7,768 nt of DNA from Opitutales bacterium (lineage in GTDB: Bacteria > Verrucomicrobiota > Verrucomicrobiia > Opitutales > Opitutaceae), in NCBI GenBank assembly GCA_021772595.1, contig JAJFLS010000022.1:1-7768 (forward strand), read 5' to 3'. The notes beneath the pieces are model-generated. The model saw nothing but the letters and a program-made list of their open reading frames with translations, made no database searches and had not been told where the DNA came from. This document shows positions 1 through 7,231 of this stretch, in pieces. How positions within the stretch are numbered: the first letter of the stretch is position 1; the number at the start of each line of letters is the position of its first letter. Both the position numbers and the translations under genes were made by a program.

Positions 1-1
1 C

Positions 2-922
2 GAAGACATTTTTATCGGCGTGGCTTTGGGTTCTGGAATGACCGAAGACGGCAGACGCGCAACGGTAATTGAGTATCTAAGAAATGGAGAGCGAAACACG
101 ACTACCGTAATTCCCGTCCTTCACCCCGATCACGAAATGCGGATGATCGGGATCCAGCCAAACATGGACACCTTCATTAGCAGCCTAACAGAAGAGTTTC
201 CGGCAAAAGAATCAGGACTCCTAGTTGGAGACATTGTGAAAGAAGTCAACGGCATCGCGATCTTCAGTCCCCAACATCTGACTACGATGATCAAAGAGGC
301 GAAAGGAAACGAACTGACCTTGAAAGTCGAGAGAGCCCTTTCAAATGAAATCGACGCGGAGATCGTCGAAAAAACAATAGCAATCACTCCAGTCCTTTCG
401 AAATTGAATATTTCGGAGGATCAGTTTTACGCGATCGGAGCGAGTCTAAACGCTTACCTTAACACTAGCCTCGTTCACATAAACCCGATCGAGCTTTCTC
501 GCGACGTAGTCATTAGAACATACCAAACCATACGATCGTTGATCAACCGCAATTCAGACGCCAAACTCAAGGACATGTCTGGACCCGTGGGAATCGTTAA
601 TATCATCCACAGAGCTTCCGCTATCGGAATCGTTCGAGTAATGGAGATCGCGCTTATGATAAACATAAGCTTAGCGATATTTAACCTGCTTCCCATTCCC
701 GTTCTAGACGGAGGCCACATCGCTTTCGCAACGATCGCCAAGATTACGGGCAAGCCAATCCCCCCTTCTTTCGCAGCCGCCGTTCAAGGCAGCTTCATGA
801 TCTTGCTGTTTTCCTTTATGCTGTATGTCAGCTATCATGACATCGGCAGACTATTCACCAAGGAACGCCAGTACGATGGCCCAGCCGTCAAGTTGATTCG
901 GATCGAAGATCCGCCCGCTTGA
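2..922 (+). CDS. rseP: RseP-type site-2 zinc metalloprotease, C-terminal part (5' truncated by window edge)
   Basis: This is an intramembrane zinc protease of the M50/site-2 family. In characterised bacteria it cuts membrane-bound anti-sigma factors and leftover signal peptides in the inner membrane. The frame is open from base 2 and gives 306 visible residues; the N-terminal HExxH helix lies outside the window. A PDZ domain is visible at about residues 50-111, with the core AKESGLLVGDIVKEVNG. The conserved SGPVGI segment follows near residue 193. The third-helix motif NLLPIPVLDGGH at about 228-239 carries the Asp that serves as the third zinc ligand in this family. A last hydrophobic helix (SFMILLFSFMLYVS) precedes a short cytoplasmic tail. 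The GTG at base 20 is an internal codon, not a start. The stop is 20 bases before the preferred ispG start, so the two genes are probably co-transcribed. Family assignment is secure; the substrate is unknown. Confidence 0.95.
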   Translation, partial: EDIFIGVALGSGMTEDGRRATVIEYLRNGERNTTTVIPVLHPDHEMRMIGIQPNMDTFISSLTEEFPAKESGLLVGDIVKEVNGIAIFSPQHLTTMIKEAKGNELTLKVERALSNEIDAEIVEKTIAITPVLSKLNISEDQFYAIGASLNAYLNTSLVHINPIELSRDVVIRTYQTIRSLINRNSDAKLKDMSGPVGIVNIIHRASAIGIVRVMEIALMINISLAIFNLLPIPVLDGGHIAFATIAKITGKPIPPSFAAAVQGSFMILLFSFMLYVSYHDIGRLFTKERQYDGPAVKLIRIEDPPA

Positions 923-942
923 GCGAGGCAACCTTTGCTAAT

Positions 943-2967
943 ATGAGCGCATACTGCTCGTCGCGATTTTCCACGATTCGGCGCTCAAGCCGAGAAGTTT
1001 TCGTTGGACCAGTAGCCGTCGGTGGCGACAATCCGATTCGTATCCAGTCGATGACGACCACGAATACGCAGGACGTCGACGCCACCGTAAAACAGTCAAT
1101 CGCTCTCGCCGAGGCCGGTTGCGAAATCGTCCGCATCACCGCACCCAACAAAAACGCAGCCCGCTCCCTTAAAGAAATCCAAACGAAATTCCGCGCCGCT
1201 GGATTCGAGACGCCCCTCGTCGCCGACATTCACTTCCTCCCATCCGCCGCCATGGAGGCCGTCGAGCACGTGGATAAAGTCCGCGTCAATCCCGGCAACT
1301 ACGCGGACAACAAGAAATTCGCGACGCAAGAGTATACAGACGCTCAATACGAAGAAGAACTCCAGCGCCTCTACACGGATTTCTCCCCGCTCGTCAAACG
1401 CTCCAAGGAACTCGGTCGCGCCATGCGCATCGGCACCAACCACGGCTCGCTCTCCGACCGCATCATGAATCGCTACGGCGACACTCCTCTCGGCATGGTC
1501 GAGTCCGCCCTCGAGTTTCTCCGGATCGCCGAGTCGCACAGCTACTACAACATCATCCTCTCGATGAAGGCGAGCAACCCAAAGGTCATGATCGAGGCCT
1601 ATCGCCTGCTCGTCGATCGCATGGGCGACGAAAACATGCGCTACCCACTCCACCTCGGAGTGACCGAAGCGGGCGACGGCGAAGACGGCCGCATCAAAAG
1701 CGCCATCGGTATCGGCAGCCTGCTGATGGACGGGCTCGGCGACACCATCCGCGTTTCCCTCACCGAAGATCCCGTATTCGAAATTCCAGTCGCCGACGCG
1801 CTCGCCCGGAAAATCGAAGCCAATTGGAACAGCCCCAATCCGGACCCTCGAGAAGCGGACTCTATCGATCCCTACGGTTTTCAAAGGCGATCTATCAAAA
1901 CAGTCGAACTTGGTTCGAACAAGAAAGTCGGTATCGAAGAACCGCCCACCGTAATCACCCGAACTTCCTTCAACCTTTCGCAATCCGAGGAACTCGCCAC
2001 CGCTCTCTCGGAAGCCGATTCGAAACTAGGCGACACACCCATCGAAGGTCTCTGCATAGCGGTCAACGCTCCCGACGAGCTCCAACACATCGAGACCGCT
2101 TGGAACCGAATCAACGATTGCATTTCCTTTCTCGCGCTCGAAATCCCGCAGTCCATCGATCTCGAATCGCTTTCCCGCTCGCTCCCGAAATCGAAACTGC
2201 CGCTCGCCCTCATCCGAGATTCCGAAGACAACGACTTCAACCACTACAAACGCTTTCTCCGCATCTGCTCGGACTTCGACGCCATACCGATAGTCGGTTT
2301 GCGTCCAGACGCGACCGACGGAATCTGCTCCGAACCCGCCGACAATCTGATCGTAACGCTCGCGTCCTCGGTTCACTTCCAAGCTCCCGACCACCTTGCC
2401 GGCGCCTACCGTCAACTCGCGGAGACACTCAAACACTGGCGCAACGCATCGCCGATTTGGATCCGCAATACGAATACAGCGAAAAACGAACAGCCCTCCT
2501 TTCTCAACCGACTACTCGACGCGAGCATTCTCTCGGGCAGTCTCCTTTGCGACGGCATCGGCGATCTCATCAGCATCGAGACCGAAAGCGACCTTACCCG
2601 CGCCACCAAACTCACTTACAATGTCCTCCAAGGCGCCGGAGCGCGAATCTCGAAAACAGAATTCGTCGCCTGCCCCAGCTGCGGACGGACGCTTTTCGAT
2701 CTTCAATCAACCACGCAACGCATCCGCGGGAAGACCGGTCACCTCAAAGGCGTTAAAATCGCCATCATGGGCTGCATCGTCAACGGCCCCGGAGAAATGG
2801 CCGACGCGGATTTTGGATACGTCGGCGGCGCCCCCGCCAAGATCAATCTCTATGTCGGAAAGGAATGCGTGAAGTACAACATTCCCCAATCCGAAGCCGA
2901 CGAGCGCCTGATCGAACTCATCAAAGAGCACGACAAATGGGTCGACCCCGAACCCATCGAAGCATAA
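943..2967 (+). CDS. ispG: 4-hydroxy-3-methylbut-2-enyl diphosphate synthase, long (insert-bearing) form
   Basis: IspG (GcpE) reductively opens the cyclodiphosphate MEcPP to HMBPP, the penultimate step of the MEP isoprenoid pathway, using a 4Fe-4S cluster in the cytoplasm. The N-terminal TIM barrel (about residues 1-290 of 674) shows GGDNPIRIQSMTTTNT, VADIHFLP, VRVNPGN and GTNHGSLSDR. The C-terminal domain holds the cluster ligands in CPSCGRT (Cys577, Cys580) and GCIVNGPGE (Cys611). Glu618 sits seven residues after the third Cys, as in E. coli IspG. Roughly 250 residues lie between the two domains. This matches the central insert known from plant, chlamydial and Bacteroidetes enzymes and explains a length far above the ~370 residues of short forms. 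I chose ATG 943 (MSAYCSSRF) because a GAGG lies upstream at 925-928, although the spacing is long. An in-frame TTG at 919 would overlap the rseP stop, add eight residues and has no visible Shine-Dalgarno. All ligands are intact. Confidence 0.96.
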   Translation: MSAYCSSRFSTIRRSSREVFVGPVAVGGDNPIRIQSMTTTNTQDVDATVKQSIALAEAGCEIVRITAPNKNAARSLKEIQTKFRAAGFETPLVADIHFLPSAAMEAVEHVDKVRVNPGNYADNKKFATQEYTDAQYEEELQRLYTDFSPLVKRSKELGRAMRIGTNHGSLSDRIMNRYGDTPLGMVESALEFLRIAESHSYYNIILSMKASNPKVMIEAYRLLVDRMGDENMRYPLHLGVTEAGDGEDGRIKSAIGIGSLLMDGLGDTIRVSLTEDPVFEIPVADALARKIEANWNSPNPDPREADSIDPYGFQRRSIKTVELGSNKKVGIEEPPTVITRTSFNLSQSEELATALSEADSKLGDTPIEGLCIAVNAPDELQHIETAWNRINDCISFLALEIPQSIDLESLSRSLPKSKLPLALIRDSEDNDFNHYKRFLRICSDFDAIPIVGLRPDATDGICSEPADNLIVTLASSVHFQAPDHLAGAYRQLAETLKHWRNASPIWIRNTNTAKNEQPSFLNRLLDASILSGSLLCDGIGDLISIETESDLTRATKLTYNVLQGAGARISKTEFVACPSCGRTLFDLQSTTQRIRGKTGHLKGVKIAIMGCIVNGPGEMADADFGYVGGAPAKINLYVGKECVKYNIPQSEADERLIELIKEHDKWVDPEPIEA

Positions 2968-2974
2968 ATTTATT

Positions 2975-3092
2975 GCCCACGGATCACACGGATTTACACG
3001 GACAAGAGGAATCCCAAAATGTAGGAGCTTGCTTGCAAGCGATCCTCTTTGCGCCATCACTTCATCCGTGAAAATCCGTGTAATCCGTGGGC
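2975..3092. repeat. 118-bp imperfect inverted-repeat element made of CACGGAT units
   Basis: The left arm (2975-3002) and the reverse complement of the right arm (3065-3092) agree at 26 of 28 positions; both begin GCCCACGGAT. Each arm contains three CACGGA(T) units spaced about 9-10 bases apart, so it is also an internal direct repeat. The 62-base centre carries a single REP copy (3021-3043). The element fills almost all of the gap between ispG and the kinase gene, and its right end lies 10 bases before the kinase ATG. It has no coding capacity. It could be a small non-autonomous element or a processed RNA hairpin; I cannot tell which. No clear target-site duplication is visible. Confidence 0.75.
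3021..3043 (+). repeat. REP-like palindromic repeat, singleton copy A
   Basis: The copy has a GTAGGA head, stem arm GCTTGC, TT loop, stem arm GCAAGC and GAT tail. It belongs to the same family as four other copies in the window (3948, 3983, 4893, 4948). Its stem has T3029-A3038 where the other copies have C-G or the wobble T-G. It has no inverted partner nearby and sits inside the CACGGAT inverted repeat. Confidence 0.8.
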
Positions 3093-3102
3093 GTAATTCA
3101 AA

Positions 3103-3951
3103 ATGGCTTCATTAAACGCATACCTCGGCATTGACGGCGGCGGCTCCAAAACCCGCAGCCTCCTCATCGACGCTCAAGCAAAACCCATTTCGGACGGACT
3201 AGCGAAAACGTCGAATCCCTACAACATCGGATACCCTGAAGCCGCCTGTCACATCGATCAAGCTGTCCAAAACGCGCTTGCCAAGATCGAGCCGGACCGC
3301 GTTACAATCGTATCCATTTTCTGCGGAATCGCTGGCGTCCGAAATCCCGAAGAACAGCAAAAACTAGCCAACGAATTCACTCGTTACTCGTGGGCGAAAA
3401 ACGCAGCTCTCGAGATCGACCACGATCTCGCCATAGCGTACGAAGCCTCGCTAGGCGACCAACCGGGGATCTGCCTCATCTCCGGCACCGGCTCTTCCTG
3501 CATCGGAAAAGACTCTACCGGCGCAATCGGCATAGCAAGCGGACACGATTTGGACGATGCGAATCCAGGAAGCGGATACGCCATAGGCCGAGACGCAATC
3601 GATGCAGGGCTTGTCACCAGTGACTCGAGCGACCGAAAAGCAATCGCCGACCTCGCCCAGAAACTGATCGCCAAAGCCAGTCAAGGCGACGAATCCGCGC
3701 TGTCTATTCTCGAAGAAAACGCCGAAGCCCTCGTCATCCTCATTCGCCAGACTCATTCCAAGATCAGGCTAAGCGACACTTTCGATATCGCGACCACCGG
3801 CGGGCTCGGCACTGCCGACACGATCTACCGAGCACTCCTGCTTGAAAAACTGGTAAACGCGTTCCCCGAGGCAACCATCCGCCAAAGCCAAACAACCCCC
3901 GTCGAAGCTGCCGCCCGATTGGCGATTCGCCACTCGACCTCAATAACGTAG
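3103..3951 (+). CDS. BadF/BadG/BcrA/BcrD-family ATPase, probable N-acetylglucosamine-type sugar kinase
   Basis: This is a cytoplasmic ASKHA-fold protein of 282 residues. The phosphate-1 loop is GIDGGGSKTR (9-18). The phosphate-2 loop is LISGTGSSCIG (125-135). The adenosine motif is ATTGGLG (230-236). EIDHDLAIAY (104-113) contains the acidic residue expected to act as catalytic base (Asp106 or Asp108). Relatives include human NAGK, GlcNAc/MurNAc kinases and the ATPase subunits of benzoyl-CoA reductase activators. With no dehydratase or reductase neighbours, a sugar kinase, perhaps for amino-sugar salvage, is the better guess; the substrate cannot be read. It is short for the family: about 40 residues usually found after the SGYxIGR motif (here SGYAIGRDA, 157-165) are reduced to a few. 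ATG 3103 fits the family N-terminus but has no Shine-Dalgarno. The upstream 135 bases are mostly repeat, so transcription may come from ispG. The stop codon lies inside a REP copy. Confidence 0.85.
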   Translation: MASLNAYLGIDGGGSKTRSLLIDAQAKPISDGLAKTSNPYNIGYPEAACHIDQAVQNALAKIEPDRVTIVSIFCGIAGVRNPEEQQKLANEFTRYSWAKNAALEIDHDLAIAYEASLGDQPGICLISGTGSSCIGKDSTGAIGIASGHDLDDANPGSGYAIGRDAIDAGLVTSDSSDRKAIADLAQKLIAKASQGDESALSILEENAEALVILIRQTHSKIRLSDTFDIATTGGLGTADTIYRALLLEKLVNAFPEATIRQSQTTPVEAAARLAIRHSTSIT

Positions 3952-4005
3952 GAGTCTGCTTGCAGGCGATTTTCAAACAACTATCGCCTGCAAGCAGGCT
4001 CCTAC
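3948..4005. repeat. REPIN-like inverted REP doublet (copies B and C) between convergent genes
   Basis: Copy B (3948-3970, +) and copy C (3983-4005, -) are each 23 bases and enclose a 12-base spacer. They can pair along the full 23 bases with only one non-Watson-Crick pair, T3955 opposite G at the equivalent position of C. Each copy can also fold alone as a six-pair stem with a two-base loop. The kinase stop TAG (3949-3951) is part of copy B, and the zinc peptidase gene coming from the other side stops at 4022. The hairpin is well placed to end or stabilise both transcripts, but a terminator role is inferred: no long T run follows it. Confidence 0.85.
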
Positions 4006-4021
4006 ACTCTTCAAGCTAATC

Positions 4022-4747
4022 CTAATCCCGACTCCCGCCAACGATGCTCAGCAGGTAAATCAGGAAGCCGAGCGAACTGACGAAAGCCGCCACATACGTC
4101 AACGCCGCCGCATTCAATGTCTTGTTAACACCGATCATTTCGTCGTTCCCCAAAATTCCCAGCGCCACGAGCTCCTTCTTCGCACGCGCGCTGGCGTCGT
4201 ATTCTACCGGCAGCGTGATCAGTTGAAACACCGTCAGCACCACATAGCAAAGCACGCCAAGTTTTATCAGCGTCATGCTAAACGCGCCGCCAATGAGAAA
4301 AAACGATCCGATCATCACGATTGGTATAACGCTCGACGCAATATTCGTAATCGGCACCAGAGCCATCCGTGCCTTCAAGGCCGCATAGCCTACCTTATGC
4401 TGGACCGCATGACCCGCTTCGTGAGCCGCGACTCCCAGAGCCGCCAAGCTTGTCCCGTTAAAATTCTCTTGGCTCAGTGCCAGTTTCTTTCCGATCGGAT
4501 CGTAGTGATCCGTCAAATGCCCGCGAACCTGGGTGATTTTCACGTCCGTGATCCCCGCGTTTCGCATGACCGCCGCAGCGGCCTCCGCTCCCGTTATCCG
4601 TCCACGAGACTGTACCTGAACATACTTGTTGTAAGTCGACGAAACCTTCGACTGCGCCCACATCGCAAGAATCATCGTCGGAACCACAAAAATCAGATAG
4701 CCCATAATCGAGCCACCCCCTCCAAAATAAAATGCCAGTAAATCCAT
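4022..4747 (-). CDS. YugP-family membrane-bound neutral zinc metallopeptidase
   Basis: This is an integral membrane zinc peptidase of the Zn_peptidase_2 (YugP) family; its physiological substrate is unknown. With ATG 4747 it has 241 residues, close to the ~225-240 of the family. After a first helix (YLIFVVPTMILAMWAQSKV) comes the family segment GAEAAAAVMRNAGI, then LTDHYDP, then AAHEAGHAVQH with the HExxH zinc site at residues 109-113. Downstream, LPVEYDASARA holds the likely third zinc ligand, Glu182. Hydrophobic segments follow at about 132-154, 161-181 and 214-236. Start choice is uncertain: in-frame starts also exist at ATG 4753, ATG 4795 and GTG 4825. ATG 4795 has a weak upstream GGAA and would add a hydrophobic N-terminus; none has a strong Shine-Dalgarno. 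The gene is convergent with the kinase gene and separated from tamA by a REPIN, so it is likely a separate transcript. Confidence 0.9.
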   Translation of the reverse strand: MDLLAFYFGGGGSIMGYLIFVVPTMILAMWAQSKVSSTYNKYVQVQSRGRITGAEAAAAVMRNAGITDVKITQVRGHLTDHYDPIGKKLALSQENFNGTSLAALGVAAHEAGHAVQHKVGYAALKARMALVPITNIASSVIPIVMIGSFFLIGGAFSMTLIKLGVLCYVVLTVFQLITLPVEYDASARAKKELVALGILGNDEMIGVNKTLNAAALTYVAAFVSSLGFLIYLLSIVGGSRD

Positions 4748-4892
4748 AGTCATAGTTAGTAATATTGTCTGAATGAAAGAGAAAGCAATGAACATTCCAA
4801 GTTCCAGCAAAGAACGCTCGATCACCCGATTTTTTATAAGGCTTTGATCTTTGGGAACTTAGAATCCACGTTAACATAAGTGTTCCCAATGT

Positions 4893-4970
4893 GTAGGAGC
4901 CTGCTTGCAGGCGATTTCTTTCGCTCATGACACAAAGGGGGTGGCCAATCACCTGCAAGCAGGATCCTAC
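4893..4970. repeat. REPIN-like inverted REP doublet (copies D and E)
   Basis: Copy D (4893-4915, +) has the window's consensus sequence, and its first 23 bases are identical to the reverse complement of copy C. Copy E (4948-4970, -) differs from it at two positions that face each other in its own stem, leaving an outer mismatch (A4951/A4964). The spacer is 32 bases (4916-4947), longer than in the first doublet. The pair lies in the 282-base gap between the tamA stop and the zinc peptidase start. I see no gene or clear terminator in the remaining bases (4971-5107). Confidence 0.82.
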
Positions 4971-5107
4971 AATCCCTATGCCCCGCAAAACGCATCGTAT
5001 TAGAAAACTTCTTTCTGTCCCTGCCAGAACCTATTGTCTCACGACAGCGAGACTCCTAGATCCGATTCATCGGGTCGATGACAAACAAAACAACTCGTTC
5101 GCCTCCC

Positions 5108-7231
5108 CTAAAACGGATACCCCAGCGAAAAGTGGAACGTGCCGCTTGGGTCCAATTCGCGGGGATTGAGATTGTGTCCGTACTCAAACCGGATGGGACC
5201 CATGAATGTGCGAATGCGAATACCCAATCCAGCCGAGGTCAATGTGTCGTCGAACGGATACTCCTCTATTCGCGACGCCGTGCCCAACGCGTCGAAAAAC
5301 AGCACAAGCGATAGCGAATTCGAGAACGACTGCTCAAGCTCGAGATTCAAAAGCGTATACGCCCGCGCTCCAATGAATTTGCCATCCGAGTCTTGCGGCG
5401 ACGCTTCCGTCCTTTGGTAGCCTCTGATCGAATTCTCGCCACCGGGATAGAATAGCACGCTCGCCGGCACCTGCTTCTGCGCCTCCGAGAATGAACCGAT
5501 CGCTCCATGCGTCAGTCCTCCGTGCCAGAAGAGTCCTCGCGAAATCTCGTCGTGATACGAAACGCCAAACTCAGCCCTCTGATAATCCACTTCGCCGCCG
5601 AGCGCTTCCGCCGCCCATTCCAACCGACTGAAAATTCTGTATCCATCCCGCGGGTTCAAAACGCTATCGCGTCGATCCCTTCCCAAGCGCAATTCCAAAC
5701 TCCCCACTCGCGAATCCCCTTGATTAGCCAAGTCCTGACCCAGCGAGACATTCTGCAGCTCCAAATTTTTGATCGAGTAAATCGTGTCCACATCCCATCC
5801 GATTCCGTCGAATTTTCGCGACATTCCCAGGTCCAATCCAAAATCCTCCCGAACGAACGTTACTTCTTCTCGCTCCAAAGCGAAGACCTTGGCTGACATC
5901 GAAGTCGGTGTTCCGAAAACCTCGGGCACTAGATAGCGAACCTCGCCCAACTGGCTTTTCATGGAAAGAATCGTCTTCACCCGCGCCCGATGCCCCATCC
6001 CAAACAAATTCATTTTTTCGACAATCAGCCCTCCACGCAATTGCTCGTAACTACCCCAGCCAAGCAGCGTATCCACATTCCAAGTAGTGCGCTCCGTTAA
6101 GCCAAACGCGATTGAACGATGGTTCTCGTCGACGGACTTCACATCGTACGCAACTCGATCAAACACGCCCAAACGCGACAAATTCAATCGCGAACCCTCT
6201 AGCAGAGACGGATTCAGAGGATCGCCTTCGTCAAGCTTCAGCCGAGATTTTATCAGAGACGGTTTCGTCGACTCGGATCCGCTAAACGCGATCGAGTCGA
6301 CAAACACTTGCGAGCCCGGATCGACTTCAATCAATATCTCGACGCCCTTCTCCTTTTTCGATCCCTCATCGACCGCCAGCGAAGTCTTTATCACAGTATC
6401 TGGGTAGCCTTTCTCGAAGTAGAGATTCCGCAGCTCTCTAGCAACATCCTGAGCGATAAAACGAGAGTAAGCCTGTCCCGAATATCCCGATACATCCACA
6501 GTCAGTGGATCAACGTCGCCCGCGACCGTAATCTCCACACCCGAAACGACATGCTTCGCTCCGTCTTCAATCGTCACCCTAGCCGAGCATGCCCCGGACT
6601 CCATGTCCAAATCGAGAATCTCCGTTTGCACACGAGCATCCCTATAACCCAACGTGTTTAGATGGGCCTGAAGGTTTCCCTGACCGCCTCGCAGCAAGCC
6701 GGGCGTGAACAATCGCGTCTTCTCGCTCTGAAACAAAAGTGGCTCAGAGTAAAAGAAAGCTTCGACCTCCTTTGTACCTAAGATCTGGCTACCGACAACT
6801 TCCAGATTCTGATAGTAAAAGCGCGGCCCTTCAACAAGCTCGAAACTCACGAAGACCGCCTCCGTTTCGCGCGGAAGAAAGACCTCGAAATCGCTATTCC
6901 ACTCAATCGTTTTCTCAGATCCATCCACCAGCGTAATCGTTGCGACCGTCTTCGCGGATAGGTATCCTTCGTTCTCCAAATAAGAAATCAGGATCAGCGC
7001 CGCGTCTTCGATATCCGATGCGCCAAATCGGTCCTTTTCCTCATTGAAGATGAGATCGAGCTGATTCTTCAGTTTCCGGTTTTTGAAGAACCCTCCTTTC
7101 TTAACTTCCCAACTCGCAAATTCCGATTTCTCCTTCGCCTCAAGTTCCAACCCTGTTCCCGACAGCGCCAAGATCATTACAAGCGCTAGTAAAAAGCGGC
7201 CCCAAGCCAATGCAATCATGCCCCGCTTCAT
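5108..7231 (-). CDS. tamA: TamA-like Omp85/BamA-superfamily outer-membrane assembly protein
   Basis: This is an outer-membrane beta-barrel of the Omp85 superfamily, expected to work with TamB in outer-membrane biogenesis. From ATG 7231 it has 707 residues. A signal peptide covers about 1-29 (MKRGMIALAW start, then a LALVMILALSG core, no lipobox Cys). I read about four POTRA-like repeats at roughly 40-138, 139-229, 230-306 and 308-380. The barrel shows DRRDSVLNPRDGY (519-531) and the L6 loop motif GGENSIRGY (597-605), with the family's (V/I)RG(F/Y). The chain ends in Phe (HFSLGYPF), the usual beta-signal for insertion. ATG 7231 is favoured over an upstream in-frame start at 7306 because it directly precedes the signal peptide and has a strong Shine-Dalgarno. 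It overlaps the tamB stop in ATGA. BamA is the main alternative, but that usually has five POTRAs, is longer and is not paired with TamB. No clear terminator follows the stop. Confidence 0.88.
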   Translation of the reverse strand: MKRGMIALAWGRFLLALVMILALSGTGLELEAKEKSEFASWEVKKGGFFKNRKLKNQLDLIFNEEKDRFGASDIEDAALILISYLENEGYLSAKTVATITLVDGSEKTIEWNSDFEVFLPRETEAVFVSFELVEGPRFYYQNLEVVGSQILGTKEVEAFFYSEPLLFQSEKTRLFTPGLLRGGQGNLQAHLNTLGYRDARVQTEILDLDMESGACSARVTIEDGAKHVVSGVEITVAGDVDPLTVDVSGYSGQAYSRFIAQDVARELRNLYFEKGYPDTVIKTSLAVDEGSKKEKGVEILIEVDPGSQVFVDSIAFSGSESTKPSLIKSRLKLDEGDPLNPSLLEGSRLNLSRLGVFDRVAYDVKSVDENHRSIAFGLTERTTWNVDTLLGWGSYEQLRGGLIVEKMNLFGMGHRARVKTILSMKSQLGEVRYLVPEVFGTPTSMSAKVFALEREEVTFVREDFGLDLGMSRKFDGIGWDVDTIYSIKNLELQNVSLGQDLANQGDSRVGSLELRLGRDRRDSVLNPRDGYRIFSRLEWAAEALGGEVDYQRAEFGVSYHDEISRGLFWHGGLTHGAIGSFSEAQKQVPASVLFYPGGENSIRGYQRTEASPQDSDGKFIGARAYTLLNLELEQSFSNSLSLVLFFDALGTASRIEEYPFDDTLTSAGLGIRIRTFMGPIRFEYGHNLNPRELDPSGTFHFSLGYPF

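Noticed and set aside
1096..1983. 295-residue open frame on the minus strand opposite ispG
   Set aside because: It lies wholly antisense to the conserved TIM-barrel part of ispG, has low-complexity V/D/G-rich text typical of an antisense shadow, and has no recognisable domain.
1824..2756. 310-residue plus-strand open frame inside ispG
   Set aside because: It is an alternative frame of ispG with an extreme Arg/Ser/His/Pro bias and no domain; the ispG frame is intact through the same bases.
3079..3084. TGTAAT as a -10 box for the kinase gene
   Set aside because: It is part of the CACGGAT inverted repeat and has no matching -35 box, so it is not supported as a promoter.
4833..4838. TATAAA on the minus strand as the -10 box of the zinc peptidase promoter
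   Set aside because: The hexamer is good, but I found no convincing -35 box at the right spacing; kept only as a weak possibility.
3021..4970. CRISPR array
   Set aside because: The repeats are palindromic, alternate in orientation and are irregularly spaced, with no uniform spacers or cas genes.
5036..5073. Small hairpins (GTCTC/GAGAC and CCGAT/ATCGG) as a terminator for tamA
   Set aside because: Stems are only five pairs and no T run follows on the minus strand.
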